Source: Lota lota (lineage: Eukaryota; Chordata; Actinopteri; Gadiformes; Lotidae). From it: 64,000 bases of DNA. This document shows, piece by piece, positions 30,722 to 62,689 of this stretch. Every line of letters begins with the position of its first letter. The first letter of the stretch is position 1. The notes under the pieces are model-generated. The model was not told the DNA's origin. It saw nothing but the letters and a program-made list of their open reading frames with translations, and ran no database searches. The stretch covers positions 2,230,954 to 2,294,953 of the forward strand of contig JACYXH010000812.1 of NCBI GenBank assembly GCA_026745465.1, read 5' to 3'. Made by a program: the position numbers and the translations under genes.

Positions 30722-31554
30722 CCTTTTCAAGGAACTTCAGTCAGCCAAGTCATGAACGCGCTACCTAGTGCTCCACTGCACCTCTGAAGCTAAATGTCCC
30801 ACTATTGCCAATCTCTGTGTGAAAAGGCTACCTATTTCAAAAAACAAATGACTAGAAACAGAGACGACGTATGCTTGTTGAGTCATTTGAGAAAACAATA
30901 AGTACGCCTTCGTTAACGCGCTTTTTAAATAGTCGATAGAGATAGATGAACGTGAAGTTTGTATCATGACGGTTCACCAGCTCTGAGTTACCTGCCTGCT
31001 CTTTCCCGGGCGGGCAACACACGTGTCCAGTCTAGGAGGAGTGCCCATTTCGACAACTGATTTATGACTTGCCGTGGGGACTTAAAGGGATAGCATCTGA
31101 TGATGGGATAGCACCTATTATGTGCGGTTACTAGGCTGACATAGCAAAGTAACTAACAGCGTTTATCCGATCTAGATTGAAACCGCCGTTTCAGTGATGT
31201 AGGATTGGCCTTTGTCTGATGATAAACCAGTTACTATATGTTATTATTTCCTCATCCGACTATTAATAGGTCTGATGTAGAGGTCGGTCAATGAGACGGA
31301 CAGCAGAATCAACTGGGTGTATTTGGCTGTCTGTCTCATCATTAGAGTTGATTAAACTCTGATTTACAAGAAAAAAACAGCATGATTTATAGCATGTTAA
31401 ATGGTGCATGCAACATAGTAATACACAGGCCCCATCAAGCTATTGCTTCGGCACTGTTTGTTCTCTGTCTATTTATGGCAATGATTGCTATTTAACAAAA
31501 AAACGGGTCATGGTACTACTTTTGTGTTTGTATGTAAGCATGCATGCGTGTACT

Positions 31555-31558
<4 letters not shown>

Positions 31559-31624
<66 letters not shown>
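31559..31624. repeat. (TG)n microsatellite
   Basis: Pure TG run between plxdc2 and the repeat array. Confidence 0.95.
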
Positions 31625-31630
<6 letters not shown>

Positions 31631-32529
31631 ACTGTGTTTTAAACTTCAAACTATATGTGCACTGCCTCTGTAGGACAAGATTGGGAATGGTTTAGTGTGA
31701 TTTGAGTCTTTGGGTTCAGTTGGATTTATAACAAAAAACTAAAGTATTTTCAGAGAGAGGTATGTGTGCCTTAGGCTAGTAAGAGAGCTTTCGATTTATT
31801 GATTGCTGTCGGGTCTTAAAGAGATTTCAAGAAATATGACAAAACAATATTCTAAAATATATTGCTTTAAGGGTCCACTGACACCTCTCAAATTCATGTA
31901 TATGGTGACTTAAGCTTTGCTTCCAGCCAGAAAAGAAATCTGCTCTAATCTGTGCTACCACACCCCTTCAAATAGACAGAAACCAATGCATTCCTTTGAG
32001 AAGAGTCATGTAGTTACTAGTGTATTACACCTTACACCAAAACAGGAGGCTACAATAATGTATGTACACATTTTATTTCATAAGACATGATCCTTCATAA
32101 TAAATGCAAACCAAATGTAGTACACCTTGTATTGTTATTTTGATTGAACAGTATTATAGCCAATACATTGTTTTCATCAAACAACAGACGTGGGCATTCT
32201 ACAGCCAAGGGACAACGTCAAGAATCTCATTTGAGATTAAATGTCTGTCAGCACACACTGGTGAGACGTCACATTTTCTCCTCCATGACTCTTGTTACTT
32301 TCTGTCTCTTCCAGCAGAATGCGCATCATAGCACCATATGGGTATCTTGGTAGGGCTCTACCATTTATTGTGTTTTTATATGGTCTTACACAGCATAATC
32401 AATATTATGATCATGATAAAAGATGTGATTTATCTACCTTACTTACTTTTCAAATCAGACTTCATATAGGATTTTTTTGTAAGATTCACATTTTTCACTT
32501 TAGAATCCTATTTGACATAAGCGTCATGT

Positions 32530-32671
32530 ATTGTAGTCTCCGCCTCGTCCACATGGGGGCATTATTATGTGCCTCTGCTGCTTTGTCTCTGTCCTCCAGC
32601 AGCAGGTGCTCTTTAGAGTCAAAGTTGTCCTTCATGCGCTTCCCCTGCCCCTTCAGTAGCTCCGCCTTCTC
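32530..32671 (-). other. Unrecognised exon-like fragment
   Basis: After an AG at the high-coordinate side (TGATAG), the minus strand reads as a charged helical peptide containing EKAELLKGQGKRMKDNFDSK and HLLEDRDKAAE. Its composition is coiled-coil-like and unlike the surroundings. No partner exons were seen. It may be an exon fragment or part of a mobile element. Confidence 0.3.
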
Positions 32672-33179
32672 CTATCACTTCTGATTGGAGGAGCTAAAAG
32701 GGGGAGGAGACAATGAAGTAGGAGGAGAAGGACAACAAGGAAGAGGAGGACGGCTGATTGTGAAATAAATGCTAAGCTCTCGTTTTGGCTTCCTTCAGGG
32801 GCCAAATTTAATCTGTAACCCGAACAAGGAAACACTGATTAATTCATTTAAAATGTAAATGCTTTCGGAGACTGACTATATCCGGAGTGGAATCATCCTT
32901 TTTTAATCTAAAATTTTTAGCATCAAGTGGAGTAAAAGAGTAAACTCGGCCGGATTGGGGTCAACTCAAGGTCAAAGCTTACTCTTTTATTTTTGTATTG
33001 GACGCCAGAATCATCCAAGATTGGACTGAGTGAAATTTAAACGGGATCAAAGAAGGGTGATGAAGGTGCCCTATCTGCCAGTGATTGGTACTGGCTGATT
33101 GGTCTTACCTCAGGGAAGCAAGCAGCCTCGCTGGTGAGCACTAGGCAGAACTTCTCCAGGGCGGTTTATTGGCTCTGCC

Positions 33180-36100
33180 TCGTTGCCACCTTCTTCTCAA
33201 GCTCCTCCTCCCGCTGGGCGTGTCTCTCCATCCATCAAGGGCAAAGCCATGCCAGGGCCTCCTCTGGTCCCGGAGATGACCTGCATGGGGCACTACTACA
33301 GGCCTCTGTCTGATGTCGTCTGCCCACCGTCTAACTTCTCTTCCCTTCGGTTCAACGGTATCTGAATGCGGCAGCTGAGGACCTGTCTGACCTTAAGGTG
33401 CCGGTGAAGCCTTTCACTGACTTCACCATGGTGGACCGGTGGACAGTAACCTCTGGTAGCATTCCTCTGTCTGGGCACCGTCCAAACAAGAAACTACTGC
33501 CCCCAACTGGCTTCAGAGACAGCTTGCCTCTCTGTGGGACAAGTCTTGTATCTGTTCTGCACAGAACGCTGCAGCTTTCCTTAACGTGGCCCAGCTCTCC
33601 TCTGCCCTGTCAGTGATGACTGTAGGCAAGGAGACCTTTGGGCCGGAGGAGGTGGCCAGGTCATCCTCCAACTCTCCCAGCCGGTGGCTGTGACAGCAGG
33701 GCAGCAGATGGGGTGGGTCACCATGGGTCATCGGGCTATGTGACTACTACAGGCCCCTGTCTGATGTCATGGGCCCACTGTCTGCCTTCTGTTCCCTTCA
33801 ATTCAACGGTACCCGAATGCGACGTCTGAGGACCTGTCTGCCCTTAAGGTGCCGGTGAAGGCTGTCCCTGACTTCACCGTGGTGGACCGGTGGACAGTGC
33901 CCTCTGGAAGCGCTCCTCTGTCTGGGCACCATTCGAACAAGAAACCATTACCCCACGACTAGCTTCAGAGACAGCTCGCCTCTCTGTGGGACAAGTCTTG
34001 TATCTGTTCTGCACAGAGTGCTGGAAGAGGTGGAGAACGTGGCCAGGTCATCCTCCAACTCTCCCAGCCAGTGGCTGTGACAGTGGGGCAGCAGATGAAG
34101 TGGGTCACCATGGGTCATCAGGGTATGTGGCTCTCCTTCACCTCGGTTCCCAACCACGACAGGGCGGGCTTCATCTAGGGCCACCTTTCGTCAGAGGGTC
34201 TGTTCTGGCTTAGGTTCTCTGAGTTCCTAACACACCTGCAGTCAGTCATGGAGATCCTATTCTCAAGGCCAGCGCTGGGGAGGCTTCCACCTGTGCCCGG
34301 ACCCCTTCTTAGAGAGTCAAAAAAGACTGTTGGACTGAACAGCAGTACATCGTACCTTAAGAGCTGTATCTAGTAGAAGATAACGGCGCTCTGCTGCTAT
34401 TGTGTGTCCTGCTCACCCTGCTTCTGAGAATATATCAGGATTGTTTCTTCTATTTTCTCAGTAGAATTTAGCGGCTACAGCTGGCATGCCCTCCCTCTCC
34501 CCTCAACATAGTGGCTGTGAGGTGAGGCTGCGCAGCCTATGCCACTCTTAGCAAGGTCTTCACATTTTCCCTCCAGTTCAGAAGTACCTGACTGCAGCGG
34601 CTGACGACCACCGTCCCGAAGGCACCGGTGAAGGATTTTCACTGATTTCACCAAGGTGGAGGGGTGGACCGGTGGACAGTCCACCCTGTTAATGCTCCTC
34701 TATCTGGGCCCCAATCCGAACAAGAAACCGCTGCCACCGACTGTCTTCAGAGACAGCTTGTCTCGCTGGAAAGCCTATGCCACTCTTAGCTCTGTCCCTA
34801 CCGGCTGCCTGCTGTTACATTCAGGTCAGTGGTTAAATATCGGCCTTGAAGGTGCGGGAGAAGGCTTTCACTGACTTCACCATGGTCAAGGGGTGGACCG
34901 TCCCAACTGGTAGTGCTCCTCTGTCCAGGTGCCATCCAAACAGGAAACCGCTGCCCCCTGAGTGTCTTGCTGTAGAAGACAACAGTGTCCTGCTACTGCT
35001 GTGTGTTAGGCTCATCCTGCATCTGAGAATATAGGATAATTATTTTCTTCTCTCTTCTCAGTACAATTTGGCGCCCACCACTGGTATGCCCTCCCCCTTT
35101 CTTCAACCTAGTGGCTGTGAGGTTCCAGTTAGAAGGCGTGTCCTAGCGCGGGTCTCTCTTACTTTCCAGTTTTGCTCCCGTGCCCTTCGTGAGCGGGCTG
35201 GGGACTCTCTTGGGGCCGTTTCCATGACCCCGGGTGCCAGTCCCTTTGTCACTGACTGTCTTCTATTACCATTTCACTCCCTTCAACATATTGGTTGTAA
35301 GGACAAGGCTTGACAGCCTACGTCACTCTTAGCTCGGCCCCCACCATCTGCCCCTCCATTCCATTCTGTTCAGTGGTTCCATGTCGGCCCTGAAGGTGCT
35401 GGAGAAGGATTTCACTGACTTCACCATGCTGGAGGGGTGGACAATCCCCCCTGGTAGCACTCATCTGTTCGGGCGCCATTTCAGCAAAAAACCTCTGCCT
35501 GCCAACCATCTTCATAGACAGCTTGTCTCGCTGTGGAACAAGTCTTGCATCTGTTCTGCACAGAGCACTATGGCTTTCAAAAATGTGACCCTGCTTTTCT
35601 ATACGCTGTCAGCGATGACTGTAGGCAAGGACCCCTTTGGGCCAGAAGAGGTGGAGAAGGTTGTCATGATCACAGGTATCATCCTTCAACTGTCCCAGCG
35701 GGGAGGTAGATTGCATGGGCCATTATTGATCACCGGGCTATGTGGCTCTCCAACACATTGGTTCTTGACCATGACAGGGCGGGCCTCATCCAGTGCCCTC
35801 TTTTGTTCGAGGGTTTGTTCAAGGTTAGGTTCTCTGAGGTCTTCATCCACCTGCAGTCAGTCTAGGAGAAGATATTCTTAAAGCAGGCTCCTCCCGCCTC
35901 AGCACCAGGAAGAGGGACCATACCCATGTCCACCTGACCAGTGCCCGGCCCCCTCCTGATAAAGTCTAAAAAGACTGTTCAACTGAACGGCAGTACATCA
36001 TACATAAACAGCTGTATCCTGTAGAAGATGGTGGCCCTCTGCTGCTGTTGTGTGTCACACTCATTCTGCTTCTGAGAATATGGGAGCATTTCTTTCTCTT

Positions 36101-37340
36101 TTTCAGCACGATTTGGCAGCTACAGCTGGCATGCTCTCCCTCTCCCCTCAGCCTAGTTGCTGTGAGGTGAGGCTGCACAGCCTACGCCACTCTTAGCTAG
36201 GACCCCACCGTCTGCCCACTATTCCCTCCAGTTCAGCAGTACCTGATTGCGGCGGCTGAGGTCCGCCCCGAAGGCACCGGTGAGGATTTTCACTGACTTC
36301 ACCAGGGTGGAGGGGTGGACCGGTGACCCCCCTGGTAGTGCTCCTCTGTCCGGGCCCCAATCCAAACAAGAAACTCGTCTCGCTGGATAGCCTACGCCAC
36401 TCTTAGCTCCGTTCCCACCAGCTGCCCGCTGTTATATTCAGGTCAGCGGTTCCATATAGCTCTTGAAGGTGCGGGAGAAGGCTTTCACTGACTTCCCCAA
36501 GGTCGAGGGGTTGACCGTCCTCCTAGTCCTCCTATCTGGGTGCCATCCAAACAGGAAACCACTGTCCTCCCCAACTGTTTTACTGTAGAAGACAACAGCG
36601 TCCTGCTACTGTACAGCAAAAAACCTCTGCCCGCCAACCATCTTCATAGACAGCTTGTCTTGCTGTGGGACACGTCTTGCATCTGTTCTGCACAGAGCAC
36701 TATTGCTTTTAAAAACGTGGCCTTGCTTTTCTCTGCGCTGTCAGCGATGACTGTAGTCAAGGACCCCTTTGGGCCAGAAGAGGTGGAGAAGGTGGTCAGG
36801 TTCACGGGTATCATCCTTCAACTGTCCCAGCTGGTGGCTGTTAGAGCGGGAAGGCAGATTGCATGGGCCATCATGGGTCAGCTGGCTATGTGGCTCTCCG
36901 ACATATTGGTTCCTGACCACGACAGGGCGGGCCTCATCCAGTGCACTCTTTGTTTGAGGGTTTGTTCAAGGTTCTCTGAGGTCCTCATCCACCTGCGGTC
37001 AGTCCAGGAGAAGAGATTCTCAAGGCAGGCTCTTTCTGCCACAGCACCAGGAAGTGGGACCGTACCCATGTCCACCTGACCAGTGCCCGGCCCCCTCCTA
37101 CTAAAGTCTATAAAGACTGTTCAACTGAATTGAAACAGCTGTATCCTGTAGAAGATTGCGGCCCTCTGCTGCTGTTGTGTGTCACGCTCACCCTGCTTCT
37201 GAGAATATGGGTAGATTTGTTCTTCTCTTTTCAGTACGATTTGGCAGCTACAGCTGGCATGCTCTCCCTAGTTGCTGTGAGGTGAGGCTGCACAGCCAAT
37301 GTCACTTTTAGCTAGGTCCCCACCGTCTGCCCACTATTCC
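33180..37340 (+). mobile_element. Array of decayed gag-like retroelement fragments
   Basis: GC-rich blocks recur several times: a TDFTMV-x-GWT segment (33418, 33870, 34870, 35413, 36489), a KSCICSAQ...AF.NVALL...LSAMTV.KDPFGPEEVE segment (33540, 35540, 36670), and an ILQLSQ...AGRQIAW..MG..A.WL segment. The last resembles gag-like proteins of fish DIRS/LAP2-like retroelements (memory match, unverified). All copies are broken by stops and frameshifts. No reverse transcriptase, integrase or recombinase domain was seen. It is not an active element. Confidence 0.5.
35487..37340 (+). repeat. About 1.13-kb tandem duplication inside the gag-like array
   Basis: The block starting AAAAAACCTCTGCCTGCCAA at 35487 recurs at 36618; landmarks at 35620/36750 and 36124/37254 give the same spacing of about 1,130 bases. 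Similarity is high, so this duplication is younger than the rest of the array. Confidence 0.75.
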
Positions 37341-38400
37341 CTCCAGTTCAACCCTGGGAGAAGGGGGCTGTCGGGGCCCCTCGATTCTGGGTTTTTATTC
37401 ACGTTACTTCCTGGTTCCAATGAACTCAGGGGGATGATACCCATTTTGGATCTTTGTGTGGAACACGAATACATGCCATCCAATTGCTGGGGTGCTCACT
37501 AAACACAGTGCTTGGGAAACTGCCTGGTTGTGGTGTCTTCTTGATGAACATATTTGCTCTCCGTCATTGGCTCTTCCTCCTTATCTGCCCATCTTCAGCA
37601 ACGTTGGGCTCATCAGCACTGTGGTTTTCTGCCTGGCTTTGGGTCCCTCTTGTCTGACCTGACACTTCAGCGCAAGGTTGCTGATGGCCTCTTCCTGCAC
37701 ATCATGCTCTTCCCCGGTGGACCTTTCCCACCCACATTCACATCTTTTCATGATCCTTAACTCGTTGTCTGTGTGTGCTGGGGTCGTTTCCGGTGCAGTC
37801 TTTCCTGCTGTCATCCAGTCTTCCCTGGACTCCAGCTGCCCTATACAAAGTAGTCATTGTTTTCCCAGGTCTACACGTTGATGATAAGAATGTGGAGACC
37901 TGGAAATCCCTCCTGTAAAATCAGTAACAACAAAAATATCAAAATGTAAATGGAGAGAAGATAAAGAAAGAAAACTAGTGTACAATAATAATTGATTTCA
38001 ACTGATAATATAAACTGCAATTCCAAGATTGAAATAGGGCAATGTATTCAAACTCTGGTGATCGTAACGGTCAAAAATAAGAGAAAACTCTAAAAGACGT
38101 CAGTTGAACACCCAAGGCGACAATGTTTTTTTTATCTTCTATCATCCAACTTGTTATATTCTCTAACCTGTAATGAATTCACCGAGCAACCCTTGGTTCG
38201 GGCTCTTAGAGAGATGGTGGAGACAGAAGCCGGAACAACCTGCACACCTAGAACAAACGGCTACTGTTAGTCATGTGTTGGTGTTGTGATACATCTCTAA
38301 ATAGTTTGAGTGTGGCTGATGCTCATGTGCTGCCTTACAATGACGGCAAGGAGGAAGGGGTGCTCGGGCCAGGCCAGGGCCTATGGGGGAACCTGGTGGT
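37341..38400. other. Intergenic, nothing recognised
   Basis: Several overlapping short open frames at 37454-37881 have no recognisable similarity and no consistent frame. Probably an extension of the decayed repeat array. Confidence 0.4.
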
Positions 38401-39396
38401 CTATTCTGGGTAGGACGACCCGGTCCTACGCAGGTTTTTGTTTCTGCGCTCCTGGCTTGAGGCGGCAGCCAGAGCCCGTGCAAGGAGGGACACGGTGTTG
38501 GAATGGGCCGCGGTGATCCAGGCTTCCTGGCTGTCAGCCTCCTTAGCCACAGCCAACTGGGGCAGCATAACCCCACGATGGTGGTCAGGGTTATGGCCCG
38601 GTGGCTTGGCCTCAGTAGGCCAGAGGACAATCCTCTCGCTGGTGCAACCAGCTGGGGTAGCCAACTGGGGCAGCATAACCCCACGATGGTGGGAAGGGTT
38701 ATGCTTCGGTGGCTTGGTCTCAGCAGTAGGGCGGAGGACGATCCTCTCGTTGGTGCAACCAGCTGGGGCAGCCAACTGGGCCAGCCTAACCCCACGATGG
38801 TGGCGGGGGTTATGGCCCGGTGGCTTGGGCTCAGTAGGGGGGCCAAGAACGATCTTCTCGTTGGTGCAACCAGCTGGGGCAGCCAACTGGGGCAGCCTAA
38901 CCCCACGATGGTGACGGGGGTTATGGCCCGGTGGCTTGGCCTCCGTAGGGGGGCTGAGGACGATCCTCTCGTTGGTGCAACCTGCTGGGGCAGCCAACTG
39001 GGGCAGCCCAACCCCACGATGGTGGCGGGGGTTATGGCCCGGTGGCTTGGCCTCAGTAGGGGGGCCAAGAACGATCTTCTCGTTGGTGCAACCAGCTGGG
39101 GCAGCCAACTGGGGCAGCCTAACCCCACAATGGTGGCGAGGGTTATGGCCCGGTGGCTTGGCCTCCATAGGGGGGCCGAGGACGATCCTCTCATTGGTGC
39201 AACCAGCTGGGGCAGCCAACTGGGGCAGCCTAACCCCACGATGGTGGCGAGGGTTATGGCCCGGTGGCTTGGCCTCAGTAGGGGGGCCGAGGACGATCCT
39301 CTCAATGGTCACCTCGGCGTGGGACTGCCTGTCGTCCGATATAATGGAAGCAGGGGCCATGGAAGTCCGCAAAGATAGCAATTTCTTTCTGTTCAT
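38401..39396 (-). other. 331-codon open frame across the 111-bp minisatellite
   Basis: An ATG at 39394-39396 opens a frame to a stop at 38401. A unique 30-residue head leads into 37-residue repeats (ERIVLGPPTEAKPPGHNPRH, then HRGVRLPQLAAPAGCTN) and a unique Ala/Arg-rich tail. The repeat unit is a multiple of three, so frame is kept across copies. I do not recognise the protein. Other frames are also long on both strands, so the open frame may only reflect a stop-free repeat unit; expression is not shown. Confidence 0.3.
38551..39305. repeat. 111-bp minisatellite, about 6.8 copies
   Basis: Units begin AGCCAACTGG at 38551, 38659, 38770, 38881, 38992, 39103 and 39214: spacings 108, then 111 five times. 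Copies differ by a few substitutions. The unit is GC-rich. Confidence 0.97.
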
Positions 39397-39409
39397 CGTC
39401 GCTGTTTGA

Positions 39410-41520
39410 TAATCTCTCTGTAAGTGTCTGAGTGTCTGTAATAAAACATATTCACTTTATTATTTGATTAATGGAGTATTTACCACATATACATTAAGGA
39501 TTTGAGTCACATTCATTTTAGATTGGACCACTGCTTAGGTCCGAAGCTTACTCATGCAGTATTAATTTCTGATTCAAGGAATGAAGTGTGGGAGTAATGA
39601 CGTATTACCCCCATAGGGGCGCTGTAGAGAACTATTTGTCATGTGACAAGTGAATAAAACGGCATTGAGTACGCTCCTATCACGGTGTCTCATTAAGTTT
39701 ACAACAACATAACGTGTATCAAGAAGTGGATAAAGACACAGAATAACGGAATAAGTCACGGTTGGACACAGAAACACAACAATGACCGTGAGTACAGCGC
39801 ATAAAGAACCGTGTAAAATCACAAACGTTAGAAAAGTTAGCTACTAGCTAGTAAGAGAGAGTTAGCTAATACAGTTGTAAAATACGGAGCAGCGCTGAAC
39901 ATCCACCACCAGCAGTTTCAGATTATCACCCTCATTAAGTATGATTGCTTGAGTGCATGCAGCACGAACGTTTCACAAATGTACGGCGATGTATTTGTAT
40001 GCGGTATTACAGTTACTAACGGTACTATTTTCCGACTTTACTCATGCAGTAACGTTATTGGTTACTGAAGGTTACGACGATTACCACGACATCGATCGGT
40101 GTTTTCACTGTGAAAACACGAGTTTCAATTACAGACATAATTGTGAGCAGTTTCGATCAGTTCGATGATTTTCAGAAATTACATTTAACTTGTCGAAGCG
40201 GTGGCTGGTGCTCTTTCGCTTTAGGAGAACAAGGTGAGACCGGCTTGGCGGGCCCGAGGGCCACGACGCGACGACAACGGCTTTTCCTCATTTAAATTGA
40301 GCTAAATGTCATAGATTTATCTTTTACATTTCAATACATATTTAATAGACATGATATCCTTTACAATTGACGCATTTATAATAGAATTGACATAAACTGG
40401 GACCACTTTATTAAGTATAACTATAGTTCATTACTTACCTCTACTTGGCGTTGAAGGCGAATGAGAACTTTGGAACTTTAGCAGATGTTTAATTGATACA
40501 ATACTGCATGACACTCGAACCCATCATTGAACGCACTATGACCTCACAGTCATTTGTGAGTGTGTGTGTGTGTGTGAGTGCGTTGAACGTTATATTGCCA
40601 TGGAGCGTTATCAATATACATTTTCTTATTTAGTGTTTATATGAAGTTAGTAAAACGCTATAGCTACTTGATATATGCGTGCCAACCAATCAATATACCA
40701 AACATGTTTATACAGGAGACGCCAGATCTTGGAACAAAAATATCACAAAACACTGATGTTTTGCATCATTGCGTCTGCATGCTACTGATAAAAAATTGCA
40801 CCAGCTCAATAGGTGTGACCGTGTGAGGCATAAACCAACCTGAGTAGGACACTAGTTAATCACAGATGCATGTGAATATTCAGAGGAACTCCCCACACAC
40901 TGAACGATATAATATGCAACATTTCCACATTAAAATATCAAATAATATTTGATTATCTAAACAACTACAGTTGTATGCATGACAAGGTTAGTGTTTTGCA
41001 GCAGGCGGCAGTCTAGGACCAAAAACACAACTGTTCAAACACGCAAGACATACTCACACCAATTTAGGGCCCCAATTTGAACCCTTTAGTGCCACCCACA
41101 GGCCAAAGTTGGGCTTACTCTTGTGTTCAAAAGTTGAAAACATGGCCTGTTTCCTTTTTTTCCTTTCTGCTCAGAACAACACACTATTCAGTTATGTGTT
41201 TTCTTTCTATGTCGATTTTAAGACACTAGCCCAAGACAGAAGCTTAGTGTCCTATGGCCTATTGTTGGCTAGGTATGTTGGTTTACGGCCAAATAACACC
41301 CGACTCTATGAATCAGAGACGTGCGCCGGCGGCAGGTGAAGAAAGAAATGTGCCAACATATTTATTCTTCTCAAAAGTGAATTTCCTCAAATGTATATTG
41401 GAATAAGTCATAACAATAATTACAACAGTCAATCTGTGATAATCTAGTTTGCCCAAAATAAATAGATATGTCGATTAGCTTTTTGGACGTCTTGCCCTTC
41501 GGTCCTTCTCACGGTCTCCT
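39410..41520. other. Intergenic upstream of myom1
   Basis: An AATAAA lies at 39439-39444, 30 bases after a plus-strand stop at 39407-39409. An LTR-like stretch may lie at about 39588-39705. The rest (to 41520) shows short open frames only. Confidence 0.45.
39588..39705 (+). mobile_element. Possible solo-LTR fragment
   Basis: Starts TGTGGGAGTAATGACGTATT and contains GGGGCGCTGTAGAG, AATAAAACGG and a CA-like end, the arrangement of a short R-U5. No target duplication or internal region was found. Confidence 0.25.
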
Positions 41521-41523
41521 GCG

Positions 41524-41733
41524 CTAAATTTAAAGTTGCCCGAGCCTTAAAAGGTTGTGACGGTGTCTTGGACATTCTGCCGAGTGGCAGCATTATTTTT
41601 GTTCTGTGGACTGTCGTCCTGTCCACTGCCTCGCACCCAAGCTCCTTTACCCCAATCTGGACTTGCTTTAGTTTCCTTTTGGACTGGTACCTCGCAATTT
41701 CTCTTGTTTTTCTTCAACTGATTTATTGTTTTG
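41524..41733 (+). promoter_or_regulatory. myom1: Likely myom1 promoter and non-coding first exon
   Basis: CTAAATTTAA at 41524-41533 fits the MEF2 consensus YTAWWWWTAR exactly. A TTAAAAG box follows near 41545. About 30 bases on, a GC-richer stretch leads to the donor TTG|GTGAGT at 41733/41734, which would join the start-codon exon at 42862. MEF2 control is expected for a sarcomere gene, but transcription start and use are inferred. Confidence 0.5.
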
Positions 41734-42861
41734 GTGAGTGATATTTCTGCTTATTATATTTCCGATTAATTAAACTTTTTTACTTAGAAATCGTAAAGAA
41801 AATGTAGGCCTATCCATGATGTTTGTAATGTATTTGTTGAAGTCGCTAAAAATTTAGATTTAGGCTAATATAACATAGGTTCTACTAACTACATTTTTGT
41901 TTTTTTAATGGTTTAATCACAACGCATGCATAATTGTTTTTCAATGACACTTTACAAAAGGTAAACGTTACTGAAAAGACATTTAACATCTAAATATGGA
42001 TTTTAATATTAGTAGTTGTAAATCTAAACAATTATAATTCTATAATACTAATAATTAATGAGCTTTATTGTATTGTTCTCCTTACTAAGGTGTGCGCTTG
42101 CATGCCAATTTATAATGACCCTAATGAATGGTAGGAAAGGCAAATTATTCCCATTACATATTAAATACAATAATTCTGAAAGTCACTTTCATAGCCAACA
42201 TAACATTTTACAACCCCAATAGCATAATGTATAGTGTCATGTTAGGGGCCAGTGTTATTGACAAAAGAGTGACGGCTGAGACATTGTACAACATGCCTGC
42301 TGTTTGACAGTAGTAGGTATGTTGCATCGAGGTATGCAGTAAGTGTGATAATTGTTTATTACAAAACCTTTCAGAATTATTTCTGTGGGTCAGACATTCC
42401 GTTGGAAGTATGTGGGCATCATCATTTTAGAGAGCTTTTATGTGTCTCTAAAATGAAAGGAAGCATAACATGTTCTAACAACATTGTGGAACTAATAGTA
42501 GAAAGAGAAGCTTGCTCTTTCTGCTTCTAATAATATGTATAAACTGGTGCTGCTGCTTTTCCTCCATCTTGCTCCATAATTTAACATAATATTAGTTGTT
42601 GGAAAATTAATTAATAAATAACGATTTCATTACACCATCACCAACACTTTTCTCCTTAATTCCCTTTTTTTTCTTCAACTAATTCATTAATAGTTTAACT
42701 CAAAGTCATCCGCTTAAACCCATCATCCTAATACCAAACGCCCCCTGCCTAACTCAAATCATTTGCAAGTACCAGACGTTGAGATTGATCCTACGATTGG
42801 TCCTTCTGTGACACTGTAAGTTGGTGTGGAGCAGAGCCCCCATCCCCCATCCCCCCCCCAG

Positions 42862-62689
<19,828 letters not shown>

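Larger units (their letters stand above)
30722..33180. other. Intergenic: plxdc2 upstream region
   Basis: The first 300 bases should hold the plxdc2 promoter and 5' UTR; CACGTG-type E-box sequence lies near 31019. A (TG)n run occupies 31559-31624. A coding-like fragment on the minus strand lies at about 32530-32671. The remainder is AT-rich with no recognised content. Confidence 0.5.

Noticed and set aside
38551-39305. Regular repeats considered as a CRISPR-like array
   Set aside because: The units are contiguous 111-bp copies without unique spacers, in a vertebrate genome.
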